A stretch of DNA of 64,000 bases, from contig CAZLED010000002.1 of assembly GCA_964558485.1 (NCBI GenBank), forward strand, positions 22,075 through 86,074. The letters are read 5' to 3'. Made by a program: the position numbers and the translations under genes. Numbering within the stretch: position 1 is the first letter of the stretch; every line of letters begins with the position of its first letter. The DNA comes from UMGS1696 sp964558485. GTDB taxonomy: Bacteria; Bacillota; Clostridia; Oscillospirales; CAG-272. A model generated the notes under the pieces. The model had not been told where the DNA came from, ran no database searches, and saw nothing but the letters and a program-made list of their open reading frames with translations. This document shows positions 18,036 to 27,622 of the stretch, piece after piece.

Positions 18036-19709
18036 ATGAAAGAATCCCGTACAGGTCACGCTCCCTTCCGGCTCCATGGGGGACTGGCGATCTATGGTGC
18101 GTTGTTCGTCTTTTCGATCTTCTTCACCCAGGCACTGCGTTCCATTGCCTCGTCCCTGTTTTTTACGTTCCTGCTCCTATACCCCATCGTGGCGCTGCTG
18201 TACGTGCTCATCGGTCGGCTGACGATCCAGGTGTTCGTGCAGGCTGACCAGACCCGGACGGAGAAGATGACGCCCACGGCCTATGAGATGCGGATCATCA
18301 ATCCCACGCCGCTGGTCTTTCCCTTTGTGGAAGCGCATCTGCAAATGCCCCAGCCGGATGGGATCCGCTGTGAACGCCGCACCCTGCGCCTGACCCTGCT
18401 GCCGCTGGATAGCTGCCATATCGCAGAGAAGGCCGTTTTCCCCTATCGTGGCACCTATGAGATCGGTATGGAGGACATTTACATCAGCGATTTTCTGCGG
18501 CTGTTCAGCATTCGTCTGCCCGTGGATATCTACACGAATATCCTGGTGATGCCCAGACGATTGGGAGCCGAGCGCCGCACCAAGACCTCTGCCACCGATA
18601 TTCCCAACGACAATGCCGCACTGGTCTTCTCTACGGAAAAGGCAGAGATCGGCAATATCCGGGAATACATCCCCGGCGACGCACTGAAATCCATCCACTG
18701 GAAGCTGTCCTCCAAAACGCCACAGACCCTGATGGTCAAGGAGTTCAACACCAACACGTCCCGACAGGTGTACGTGCTGTGCGATTTTTCCTGCGCCATT
18801 CCACCGGACGTGTTTGCACCGGAGGAGACGGAAGAAAAGCCGGACAAACCAAAGAAAAAAGAAAAGGAAGCCGTGAAGCTCCAGACACCGGTGTCGGCGG
18901 AAAAGACGAAGAAGGGGAAGAAGCGCAAGGGCAGAACGGCTGTAGGCGAAGCGGATGCTGCCATGATCGACGAGCTGATCGCCGGTACTGCCGAGCCCAC
19001 CACCATGGGGATCCTCCGGGAGAAGCTGGCGGACAAAAGACAACAGCAGGTGGCAAGGCAGGTGCAAAAGCTCACGGCGTCTTTGGACGGAAACGGTGCA
19101 CCAAAGGAAAAGGATCCAATGGCAGACCCGGCGTACCAGGCTGCGTCTCTGGCGATGGGTGGCCGGATCCAGACAAAATACCGGGACGACATGGACGAAT
19201 ACTGTGCCGATGGCGTGGCGGAAATGGCCATTGCCGTGGTGGAAAACGAGCTGCGGCAGGGCAACGAGGTCACACTGATCTGGATGGACAGCCGTATGGA
19301 AGACGGTATCGCCTGTGCGTATCTGACTTGTGTAGAAGACTTTGCGGCTTTGTACGAGACCTTTGCCACCACGCCGTCCTGCACGGAGCACCAGACCTTG
19401 GAACGACTGCTGCCGCTGATCACCGAATCCTTGAACGTGACCATCCGCATCTGTACGTCCCACATCGATCCGGTGTCCCTGGGACAATACGGTGCGATCC
19501 CGTCGCTGTTTGGCGGTGCCGGCAGTGGATGTATGGCAGAGGTGCTGCTGTTCAATCCGGAGGATCGATACGAAAACGTGTCCCTGCGCCGGGAATACGT
19601 TGCCATGAGCCGGATCCAGCTGGCAAAGGATGGGGTCGAGCTGACGGAGCTGTCGGTGGAAAACGAGACCGAAGGCACGCCCATCCTGCGTGAAGTACAA
19701 AATAGGTAA
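18036..19709 (+). CDS. DUF58 domain protein with a long charged insertion
   Basis: A 557-residue membrane-anchored protein. Two hydrophobic segments are at about residues 17-30 and 40-62. The DUF58 signature REYIPGDALKSIHW is at 209-222 and a VWA-like strand YVLCDFS follows at 246-252. Between about 262 and 385 it carries a Lys/Glu-rich, low-complexity insertion that most DUF58 proteins lack; typical members are around 400 residues. It lies 12 bases after moxR. DUF58 proteins are thought to be clients of MoxR; no enzymatic activity is known. Confidence 0.9.
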   Translation: MKESRTGHAPFRLHGGLAIYGALFVFSIFFTQALRSIASSLFFTFLLLYPIVALLYVLIGRLTIQVFVQADQTRTEKMTPTAYEMRIINPTPLVFPFVEAHLQMPQPDGIRCERRTLRLTLLPLDSCHIAEKAVFPYRGTYEIGMEDIYISDFLRLFSIRLPVDIYTNILVMPRRLGAERRTKTSATDIPNDNAALVFSTEKAEIGNIREYIPGDALKSIHWKLSSKTPQTLMVKEFNTNTSRQVYVLCDFSCAIPPDVFAPEETEEKPDKPKKKEKEAVKLQTPVSAEKTKKGKKRKGRTAVGEADAAMIDELIAGTAEPTTMGILREKLADKRQQQVARQVQKLTASLDGNGAPKEKDPMADPAYQAASLAMGGRIQTKYRDDMDEYCADGVAEMAIAVVENELRQGNEVTLIWMDSRMEDGIACAYLTCVEDFAALYETFATTPSCTEHQTLERLLPLITESLNVTIRICTSHIDPVSLGQYGAIPSLFGGAGSGCMAEVLLFNPEDRYENVSLRREYVAMSRIQLAKDGVELTELSVENETEGTPILREVQNR

Positions 19710-19724
19710 GGAGGGAAGACGTCT

Positions 19725-22700
19725 ATGAATATACGATGGGATCCTGCTGTGAGATCATTTTTACGGAAAAGACGGCTTTCCTGGAAAAGCAAGCCTTCCC
19801 GCAAAAAGACGGAGCTGACTCTGTCCCAGAAGGTGGAGAAGCGGCTCACGGCGATGCAAAGGGAAGACCGGTCTGCCGAGGGTGAAGCGGTCTCTGTTTC
19901 GCCGGAAAAAAATATGAGCACCCTGATGACTGTCCTTGGCTGGCTGGGCAGGGCAATACTGCTCTTTGCCATCCTGTACGGTACGGGTCTGTTCCTGTGC
20001 GATGCCCTGCGGCTGGTCAGTCTGACGGGCAAGCGACCGATCTCCGAGGTGGTGCTGTCCACCAAATATCTGCTGGGCGTCTGTGCCCTGTATGCGGTGT
20101 TCTTTTCGGCCTGTGCCTGGAACCGGCTGACCAAGTGGCTCCTGCCGATATTGGGGCTGGGCGGTGGCTTTCTCTGGCTGAGCCAGGCGTCGGACCCACT
20201 GCGGTATCTGTTTGAGGCCCTGCGCAAAACAGCCGACGTGGCACTGGACAACTTGGCCCAAATCGGCTACACGGCCTACGTGCGCTACAGCTACGAAGGC
20301 AGCTACACCTACACCAATACGGAAGCACTGGTGAAGCTGGGCGTGGCGGTGGTGCTGCTGGTCTTTGGTGTGTTCTTTGCCATCGGTATGCTGCGGCGCA
20401 CACGACCGATCCTTTTGACGCTGCTTCTGGCACTGGAAATGGTGCCGGTGTTTCTGTTCAATATCACCGAGACCAACAAGGGCCTGGCATGGCTGCTGGT
20501 GTCCATCTGGGGACTGCTCTGTCTGTGGTTCTACGATGTGCGATACGCCGTGGGACAGGAGAGAGCGATCGCCAAGGCAGCACTGCGCCGGGAGAAAAAG
20601 GCAGCGAAAAAAGCGGCTCGACTTGCCAAAAAGGAAGAAAAGCAAAAGCGCCGGATGCAGGAGAAGCTGTCCTATCTGACGGTACTGCAGGACGGCGGCA
20701 GTCGCAAGGATGCGGTAGCTGCCAGACGTGCGTTCCGGAAAGCGGAGAAAAAACGCAAGCTGGCTGCAAAAACACAGGCAAAAAAGCTGGCACTTGCCAA
20801 AAAGACGGAACAAAAGGAAGCACGACTTTCGGCCAAGAAAGCCAAGAAGGAAGCCAAGGCTGCTGTGGTCGCCAAGAGACGTGCTGCCGGTGATAATAAG
20901 GAAGCTCTGGCCGCACTGCGTTCCGGTGAAAAAGCACAGAAGAATGCACGGCGGGAACAGAAGCAAACCGCACGCAAGAGCGCCTGGGTCGAGAAGCGCA
21001 CGAAGCTGCATGCGGCCAACCGGAAGATCGCCGGTGGTGGCTTTGCGGCGGTGCTGTCGATGGTGGTGGCTGTGGTGGCGATCTGGCTGCCGGCAAAAGC
21101 CATCGAAGAAAATTTCCCCATCATCGATGCCATCAACAACCGGATGCAGATCGCCCGGATGTACGTGACGGCCTACCTGATGGGAGATGACGTGGATCTG
21201 AACTCCCTGTCCCTGTACGGCGGTGTGTCGGAGCTGAATCCCCGGACGGTCAGCTTCGATTCGCCCCAGTTCACCGGACAGCGTGTGTTTACGGTGGACA
21301 GTGGCTATGCGTCTCCGGTGTATCTGCGCAGCTGGATGGGGCAGAACTACGACCTTGAAACGGACACCTGGACCTCCGCAGACGCAGATGCGGTGCTGGA
21401 CTACCGGAGCCGGTTCGGTTCGACCTTTACGCCGGACAGCATCACCACGGCCTTCAACGGGTATGTATATCCCAAGTCCGTGGACGTGACCCGGTTCGAC
21501 CAATACCGGAATCTGGATGCCTATGGGTTCCGGGTGTTCCAGGTGAATGTACGGCGCACGGCAGGTTCCAGCAAGCTGCTGTTCGTACCGGCTACCATGA
21601 ACACGAATCTGAAGCTCATGGAGTACGGCAGCATCCAACCGGTGAAGCTGAAATATTCCGCATACTACGATGGGATCTATTCCTCTCGATTCTTTGGGGT
21701 AGACGATGGCTATTCCACGTCCTCGTTCGTACCGGTGATGAAGGATCCGGCGCTGGGAGAAAATCTGGAAAACTCCATTCAATATTACAACGAAGCACTG
21801 CGGATCGCCGAACAGATCGACTTTATCGAGGATTCTGCCGAGCAGGGCATTTACTATGTGGACGATGAAGACAGCTACACCATGACCAACGGTCGGGACT
21901 ACGTGACGGACTACAGCGGCCTGGTGATGGATTTTGAATCCTGGGCGAAAAATGAGCTTGGTTACAAATGGGACGGCGACAGTCTGGTGTACCGGTATCT
22001 TGCCATGGACGACGAGGACAGAGAGGGATTTTTGGCTTCTCACAAAAAGGAAATGGCGTACCGGGAATACGTATATGAGACCTACACCGAATCCTTTGGC
22101 AGCGACGTGATCGCAGATTTGGCAGAGACGATCCTTGCGGAAAACGGTATTCGTATGGCAGAACCACAGGAGAATTTCATCACGGATTCCCGTTGGGTCG
22201 ATTACGAATCCACCTGGTTCTATGACCTGGAGACACGTACAGCCATGCCCCGGCACGATGTGATCATGACGGTCATTGACTATCTCCGGGAGAACTACAC
22301 GTATTCTTTGGAGCCGGCGGTGCCTATAACCACGGTGGTGGACGAGGACGGCAATGCAGTGGAGGTGCCGGATATCCACTATGACAGCGACTTAGAAGCG
22401 TTTCTCATGGAGGTCAAGGAAGGGTACTGCGTCCACTTTGCCACCTCTGCGGTGGGACTGCTGCGGGAGCTGGGCTTTGCGGTGCGGTACACGGAAGGAT
22501 ACATTGCGGATGGCTTCAGTCGCAGCTACGCAGCCGATGCGGTAGCCCGGTATCGGACGGCGGTACGGGACAACGATGCCCATGCGTGGATCGAGGTCTA
22601 CTACCCGGATATGGGTTGGGTACAATACGAGACCACGCCGACCTTCTGTGAAGCCATGTACGATGAAGAATACGCAGAGGCCACCACCAGCACCAGCACG

Positions 22701-23252
22701 TCTACCGGCAGCAGCTACACCAGCAGCGGCATTACGGAGACGGAAACGGAGGAAGAGGAAGAAGCCGAAGAGGACTACAGCGATGAGATCATGGTCGCCA
22801 TTGCCATTGTGGTAGGACTTTTGCTCCTGTTCTCGTTGGTGGTGTGGATCCTTGGCAAGCGAGCCGAAAAGGCTGCGGCACGACGGGAAGCCCTGATCCG
22901 CCAGACCGATGACAGACGAGAGTTTTCGGCCGGTCGTGTGGACGTACACCAGACGGCACGGGCGCTGATCGACTGCCTCTTTGCGCTGTTCCGGGGACTG
23001 GGACTGCCCAACGAGCTGGGTGAGCAGCCGACGGAATACGCACTGCGGTTGGAAAAGGAGATCGGTTCTCTGTCCACCACGCCGCTTACGGAGATCATGG
23101 AGATCATCGAGCGTGAGGAATTCGGCGGTACGCTGACCTGGCAGGAGCTGCACGCTCTGGGCAAGTGCCTGGAGGATATGTCCAAGGGAGCCTACGCCGG
23201 TCTTGGTTGGCGACAGAAGATCCGTATGCGGTATCTGCTGGCACTGCTGTGA
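19725..23252 (+). CDS. Transglutaminase-like (TgpA-type) membrane protein
   Basis: A 1175-residue protein. Membrane helices lie around 66-95, 115-150, 205-222, 228-245 and 255-271. Then a Lys/Arg/Ala-rich, probably helical cytoplasmic stretch (about 278-436) is followed by another helix at 438-456 and a large outside domain. The transglutaminase core has Cys902 (GYCVHFATS) and His953 (DAHAWIEVY); the third catalytic position is Glu969 (QYETTP) where Asp is usual. A final helix near 1025-1045 precedes a DUF4129-like cytoplasmic tail. It is the third gene of the MoxR triad and probably modifies or crosslinks envelope proteins or acts as a protease. Confidence 0.9.
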   Translation: MNIRWDPAVRSFLRKRRLSWKSKPSRKKTELTLSQKVEKRLTAMQREDRSAEGEAVSVSPEKNMSTLMTVLGWLGRAILLFAILYGTGLFLCDALRLVSLTGKRPISEVVLSTKYLLGVCALYAVFFSACAWNRLTKWLLPILGLGGGFLWLSQASDPLRYLFEALRKTADVALDNLAQIGYTAYVRYSYEGSYTYTNTEALVKLGVAVVLLVFGVFFAIGMLRRTRPILLTLLLALEMVPVFLFNITETNKGLAWLLVSIWGLLCLWFYDVRYAVGQERAIAKAALRREKKAAKKAARLAKKEEKQKRRMQEKLSYLTVLQDGGSRKDAVAARRAFRKAEKKRKLAAKTQAKKLALAKKTEQKEARLSAKKAKKEAKAAVVAKRRAAGDNKEALAALRSGEKAQKNARREQKQTARKSAWVEKRTKLHAANRKIAGGGFAAVLSMVVAVVAIWLPAKAIEENFPIIDAINNRMQIARMYVTAYLMGDDVDLNSLSLYGGVSELNPRTVSFDSPQFTGQRVFTVDSGYASPVYLRSWMGQNYDLETDTWTSADADAVLDYRSRFGSTFTPDSITTAFNGYVYPKSVDVTRFDQYRNLDAYGFRVFQVNVRRTAGSSKLLFVPATMNTNLKLMEYGSIQPVKLKYSAYYDGIYSSRFFGVDDGYSTSSFVPVMKDPALGENLENSIQYYNEALRIAEQIDFIEDSAEQGIYYVDDEDSYTMTNGRDYVTDYSGLVMDFESWAKNELGYKWDGDSLVYRYLAMDDEDREGFLASHKKEMAYREYVYETYTESFGSDVIADLAETILAENGIRMAEPQENFITDSRWVDYESTWFYDLETRTAMPRHDVIMTVIDYLRENYTYSLEPAVPITTVVDEDGNAVEVPDIHYDSDLEAFLMEVKEGYCVHFATSAVGLLRELGFAVRYTEGYIADGFSRSYAADAVARYRTAVRDNDAHAWIEVYYPDMGWVQYETTPTFCEAMYDEEYAEATTSTSTSTGSSYTSSGITETETEEEEEAEEDYSDEIMVAIAIVVGLLLLFSLVVWILGKRAEKAAARREALIRQTDDRREFSAGRVDVHQTARALIDCLFALFRGLGLPNELGEQPTEYALRLEKEIGSLSTTPLTEIMEIIEREEFGGTLTWQELHALGKCLEDMSKGAYAGLGWRQKIRMRYLLALL

Positions 23253-23261
23253 GGATACAAA

Positions 23262-23296
23262 AATGGACTATCTCTAAAATGAGGTAGTCCATTTTT
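23262..23296 (+). terminator. Terminator of the moxR operon
   Basis: AAAATGGACTA and TAGTCCATTTT arms followed by T residues, ten bases after the stop codon. Confidence 0.85.
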
Positions 23297-23360
23297 AAGT
23301 AAGAAGTCAGAAGTATGTTTACGTTATACTACTTCTGACTTCTTATTTCATACTTCTTAC
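23297..23360. repeat. AAGTCAGA-type dispersed repeat, inverted copy pair
   Basis: A 16-bp arm (TAAGAAGTCAGAAGTA) and its perfect complement separated by about 11 bases, between two convergent genes. The same AAGTCAGAAGT words recur at 31.0-31.25 kb, 60.29 kb and 61.26 kb. Confidence 0.8.
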
Positions 23361-24832
23361 TTTTCGAAAAACATATCCCGTACCTTTTCGTAGTGGCTCA
23401 TGACGGTGTTTTCCTTTTGCGCCACGTAGGTCGGCAGTGCGGTGCTGCCCTTCAGGATCTCGGCGGTCTTATATACGAATCCGTTGAAGGCGTCGTACAC
23501 GAAGCTGAAGTCCAGGCTGCGGCCGTTGAGCACCAGGTCGATCATGGCAATGGACGCTTCGTCACGGGCGCCCTTGTATTTCAGCACCACATCGTAATAC
23601 TGGGGCTGTACGGTCTTCCAGGTCTCGGCCGACAGTGCGGCAAACATGGTCCCCACCAGCTCATCTCGCATAGCGGTCAGCGGAATGGCAGAGGAGCTAT
23701 AGGAGCCGCCGGCCACGGTATAGTAGCTGTCCTGTTCCTCGTTATACTTCGGATAGGGAATGATACCGTAGTCAAAGTCGCAGTCTTCCCGATACACCGT
23801 CACAGATTCGCCCAGCACGCCGGTGACGAAAATGGCAGATTGGCTGATGAACGTATCCTGGTAGCCGATGGTATCCGTGGTCACGTTATAGGAGCCTTGG
23901 CTGCCGTACAGCAGTGTCTTCAGCTTTTCAATGGCATCCACAGAGCGTTCGCTGGTGCCAAAGAGCAGGGTGATCTCGCCGGTCTGGGACATCTCCATGA
24001 CGTCCAGATCGAAGGAGTACAGGTAGGCCACGGTGGAGTTGGTCTTTTCGCCGGAGAAGCCGTACAGGTCCCCGTTGCCCACCACGCCGTCGCCGTTCAG
24101 ATCCTGGTACACGGACGCCACGTTCTGCAGCAGGTAATCGATGGTCCAGCGGCCTTCGTTGACCACCGTATAGGGATCCTCCATGCCGTTGTCTGCGATC
24201 AGGTCCTTGTTGAAGAAGTAGCAATAGGTGTTGGAGGACAGGGACAGACAGATGTCGCTGGGGATCAGGAACATCTTGTTGTTGATGGTCAGATTGCCCA
24301 CAGCCACCTGGGGATACCAGGGCTTGCTGAAATCGATATTCAGTTCCTTGGCGTTGCGAAAAATGCCCTGAACCGCATATTTGCCGGTGTACATGGTGTG
24401 TCCCATGTAGAGGTCGTATTCATCGTTGCCGGCCAGAACAGAGTTTTTGATGTCCATGGCAAGCTGCTCCTCGGCGCCTACGTTGTGGACGATCTTGGCA
24501 TTGAACCGATCCTCCACGTTCATGTTCCGGTTGTAGACGGCATCGTTCAGCACGTCCCCGGTCAGCTCCTCCACGTACTGGAATTCCGCATACCGCTCCT
24601 GGTACAGCATCCGGTAGTCCTCGCCACCGAAGTCGTGTTCGCCCAGACCATCGTCGATGCGCTTCCGGGCTTCCAGGGAGTCGGTCTCTTCTTCGGTTTC
24701 TGTGGCAGCAGGCGTGGTATCGGCGGTGGTGACTGCTGTGGTTTCGTTTTCCGTCTGTCCGCACGCCGCAAAGGACGTGGAGACCAGCAGTGCTGCAAGC
24801 AGCAAAATGAGGCTGTGTTTTCCGTTTTTCAT
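23357..24832 (-). CDS. Extracellular solute-binding lipoprotein (orphan paralog 2)
   Basis: The start MKNGKHSLIL gives 491 residues; AAAGGAG lies 8 bases before the ATG, and upstream in-frame codons do not look coding. A lipoprotein signal peptide ends in SFAACG, followed by a Thr-rich linker. It shares VEELTGDVLNDAVYNRN and DYGIIPYPKY with the other binding proteins here. A calcium-like loop DLNGDGVVGNGD sits in the middle, as in some family 1 binding proteins. No permease is near; the DUF1016 gene is directly upstream on the same strand and separates it from any promoter region beyond. Confidence 0.85.
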   Translation of the reverse strand: MKNGKHSLILLLAALLVSTSFAACGQTENETTAVTTADTTPAATETEEETDSLEARKRIDDGLGEHDFGGEDYRMLYQERYAEFQYVEELTGDVLNDAVYNRNMNVEDRFNAKIVHNVGAEEQLAMDIKNSVLAGNDEYDLYMGHTMYTGKYAVQGIFRNAKELNIDFSKPWYPQVAVGNLTINNKMFLIPSDICLSLSSNTYCYFFNKDLIADNGMEDPYTVVNEGRWTIDYLLQNVASVYQDLNGDGVVGNGDLYGFSGEKTNSTVAYLYSFDLDVMEMSQTGEITLLFGTSERSVDAIEKLKTLLYGSQGSYNVTTDTIGYQDTFISQSAIFVTGVLGESVTVYREDCDFDYGIIPYPKYNEEQDSYYTVAGGSYSSSAIPLTAMRDELVGTMFAALSAETWKTVQPQYYDVVLKYKGARDEASIAMIDLVLNGRSLDFSFVYDAFNGFVYKTAEILKGSTALPTYVAQKENTVMSHYEKVRDMFFEK

Positions 24833-24905
24833 ACAGGTGCTCCTTTTGGGAAAGATGATATGGATACGACAAGAAGGCAGGCGGCTTACCACGGGTTTTT
24901 GCATA

Positions 24906-26021
24906 TTAAGGGTTTTCCGGATGCGGTGTATCTCCGATGAGACCGGCGTCATCCTGAGGTCGCATGGTATTCTTACTATGCCATTTTTCCAGCACAGTCT
25001 CCACCTGCCGGATCAGCTGCGCTTTGTCTGGCATGTATAGCACATAGCGAGATGCAAAAATGTTGTTGGACAAACCACCCAAGGCGTATTCCGCTGTAAT
25101 GCTGTCCTTGTCAGTACAGAGAATGATGCCGATAGGAGGATTGTCGTTCGCATCGTTCACCTCTGATGCATAATAGTTCAGATACATATTGATCTGCCCG
25201 GCAGCTTCCGGCGTCAACTTTGTTGTTTTCAGCTCGATCAGCACGTAGGCACGAAGGATCTTATTATAAAATACCATGTCTACATAGTAATGGGTGTTGT
25301 GTAGCGTTACCCGTTGCTGTGTGCCCACGAACATAAAACCACGTCCCAGTTCCAGCAGAAACTTCTCGATTTGCTGTACCAATGCCCGTTCCAGATCACT
25401 TTCTAAGAAAGGTCTATCCTCGGGCAGACCCAGAAATTCAAATACATACGGATCCCGGATCATGTCCACTGGCGTAGAAATTTCATTGCCGTGCAGTGCC
25501 AAGGATAGTACCTGTTCTTTGTTTGAATCTCCACGGGACAAAAGCAGACGTTCAAATAAGGAGCTGTCGATCTGCCGTTTCAACTCCCGTACGGACCAGT
25601 TTGCCTGGATCGCTTCTTTTTCGTAAAAGCTGCGTCGGTCTGCATCAGAGATGGACAAAAGCTCACAGTAATGCGACCAACTCAATTTGCCAGACACTGT
25701 CTGGCATTTCGAATAGGTCAAATAGAATTGTCGCATATATTGCAGATTGGCTCTTGAGAATCCTTTGCCAAATTCCTGCGTCAAAGCTTTGGAAAGGGCC
25801 TTTAGGGTTTGCTTGCCGTAGTCGGCCCGTTCCGGACAGGTCTGTTCATGCTCACAGATAATGCGGCCGATATGCCAATAGGTATGCAAAAGCTCGTGAT
25901 TGACCTGCCGAGCCACATTGCTGCGTGCCGCAAGCAAAAGGCTTCCGATCTCCTGCACGATAGAGGTGATCTCTTCTGTAGGTTCTGAATGCTTATATTC
26001 CAAATGTGTACTGCCTTTCAT
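24906..26021 (-). CDS. DUF1016/YhcG-type PDDEXK nuclease domain protein
   Basis: The chosen start gives 371 residues. The N-terminal DUF1016_N domain (about 18-160) has the characteristic RQVNHELLHTYWHIGRII and SWSHYCELLSI segments. The C-terminal domain is a PD-(D/E)XK nuclease with D248 (YYVDMVFY), E263 and K265 (LIELKTTKL), so the active site is intact. YhcG-type proteins occur in defence islands and as accessory parts of restriction systems; a role in DNA cleavage is inferred. No clear ribosome site precedes either possible start (26021 or 26078), and a long palindrome covers the 5' end. Base use is AT-richer than in neighbours, suggesting acquisition. Confidence 0.85.
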   Translation of the reverse strand: MKGSTHLEYKHSEPTEEITSIVQEIGSLLLAARSNVARQVNHELLHTYWHIGRIICEHEQTCPERADYGKQTLKALSKALTQEFGKGFSRANLQYMRQFYLTYSKCQTVSGKLSWSHYCELLSISDADRRSFYEKEAIQANWSVRELKRQIDSSLFERLLLSRGDSNKEQVLSLALHGNEISTPVDMIRDPYVFEFLGLPEDRPFLESDLERALVQQIEKFLLELGRGFMFVGTQQRVTLHNTHYYVDMVFYNKILRAYVLIELKTTKLTPEAAGQINMYLNYYASEVNDANDNPPIGIILCTDKDSITAEYALGGLSNNIFASRYVLYMPDKAQLIRQVETVLEKWHSKNTMRPQDDAGLIGDTPHPENP

Positions 26022-26042
26022 CGGGTACTTTTCTAAGGCACC

Positions 26043-26124
26043 ACCGCACAGTTCACGGCTAACGCCTTGATGGCACATCTGCTTGCATCTTTTCGGCGCA
26101 TCTGTACCATCAGAACTGTGCGGT
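26043..26124. repeat. Large interrupted palindrome at the 5' end of the DUF1016 gene
   Basis: ACCGCACAGTTC (26043-26054) pairs with GAACTGTGCGGT (26113-26124), and directly inside, TGATGG (26068-26073) pairs with CCATCA (26107-26112). It could form a long hairpin in RNA or single-stranded DNA. Confidence 0.75.
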
Positions 26125-26178
26125 GTCGCCTTCAGTGAAAATGGCGGCGTTATCTGCCCACGGATTTTCTTGCTTCCC

Positions 26179-27139
26179 TTACGAATTCAGCTTGTTGAAG
26201 CCGTCCAGCACTTCCTGCAGTGCGGTTTCCTGTGCGACCTTGTTGGAGGCAAGGAAGGAGGCGATGCTTTCGTTGCCCTTGCCCATTTCGGCATACAGGG
26301 CGTCACTGAACTTGGTGCCCACGATCTTGATCACGTAGGAGATGCTGTCGTGGATCAGGTCCAGCATAGCGGCGGATTCCTCGTCCCGTGCGGACTTGCC
26401 CTTCAGCATGGTGTCAAAGTAGGCCGGCAGCAGCTCCACACTGGAGTAATACGCCATTTCCTCCATGACCGTGCCGGCAAAGGTTTGGTCGCCAACGGTC
26501 ACCGGTACAAGCAGTGCATGGGCATTGGGGCTGACGTTCCAGTATTTCTCCTGATCGACGCTGTACTTGGGAGAGGGCAGGATACCAAAGTCCGTGTCCA
26601 TTTCCCGCATAGCAGCCGTGCTGGCCAGTGTACCGCCAAGCCTTGGTCAGGTCGATGGCAGGCATATCGTACAGGTCGATGCAGTAGTTCTGTACCACCA
26701 GGCTCATGATGTTGGTCAGATCCACAAAGGTCATATGGGCAAAATCGTCCCCGGCTGCGATGTTGGATTTGATCTGGGACAGGGTGCCTTCGTTGACGGT
26801 GATCACACAGCCCAGCTTTTCCTCCGTGCTGACACAGCGGTTGTACATGGCATCGTTCAGGGCATCCCCGGTGGTCTCCTCCGGATAGATGGCGGTGCTG
26901 ACGTATTTGCCTTCGTTGTAGTAGCCGTTCAGGATCACATATTCCTGTCCGTTAAAATTGTCTGTGAACGCCGGCGGTACACGAGTGGGATCGGTGGTTT
27001 CGACCGGTGCGGTGTCCTCCGTGCCCACTTGTTCGCCATTTGACGAATGCGTTTCCTTGGTGTCGCTTTCTCCGCAGGACGGCAGAACGGAAGCACAGAG
27101 CAGTGCTGCCAAAAGTAATGGAAGGATATGTTTTTTCAT
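26179..27139 (-). pseudogene. Solute-binding lipoprotein pseudogene with internal deletion and frameshift
   Basis: The N-terminal half reads MKKHILPLLL, a lipobox (LPSCGES), a Glu/Thr linker and TGDALNDAMYNR, then AIDLTKAW at about residue 160. From there the frame is lost at about 26640. The C-terminal lobe resumes in another frame with TDFGILPSPKY and runs to a normal stop. Compared with the intact paralogs, some 150 residues between the KPW/KAW position and the FGI-P-PK motif are missing. So a deletion of roughly 450-500 bases that is not a multiple of three has destroyed the gene. AAGGAG-like bases precede the start, so transcription may still occur. Confidence 0.85.
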
Positions 27140-27621
27140 ACGAGATACTCCTTTTTCACCCAATGGGTCTGATTATAAAATACAGAGATAGAATAGCACA
27201 TTCTCATGAACCGGAAAACGGATAGCGATGAACAAATTGTAAACATTGGGAGACTATCGTGTAGAAAAAACGCCGATCCCACAGAACCGACGCTTTCGGA
27301 AAATAGTTGCGATGGATAGCCGTGATCGTTGGGGAATAAAGGGCCTTGGTCTTCGTGGCAGCGTGGACGGTCTGTGCAAGTACCAGTGGTGATGCTCTAT
27401 CGGAATGGTGCATAGGATGTCGCCTGCGTTGGGAAAACTACAGCAGGATGGCAGGGTACACAAAAGTTGGCTGGGAAAGGGGAACGCCCGCTTTTCCTAT
27501 GACAGATTGCTGCATATTGGCTTGACGAAACCGGAAAAGCATGCTATAATACTGATACTGCAAGGACGGGGGAACAATATAGCTGCGACCGAAAGAACGA
27601 GTTTAGAAAAAGAGGTACTGC
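27140..27621. other. Gene-free stretch upstream of the ATPase/ExK pair
   Basis: About 480 bases with no convincing reading frame and no strong hairpin. The right end holds the promoter of the ATPase gene. The left end should hold the former promoter of the binding-protein pseudogene. Confidence 0.6.
27522..27550 (+). promoter_or_regulatory. Promoter of the ATPase/ExK pair
   Basis: TTGACG (27522-27527), 17-base spacer, TATAAT (27545-27550). An AGAGGT ribosome site precedes the ATG at 27623. Confidence 0.8.
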
Positions 27622-27622
27622 C

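Noticed and set aside
19761..22379. Long open frame antisense to the transglutaminase gene
   Set aside because: No domain or start signal; the plus-strand gene has clear motifs and operon context.
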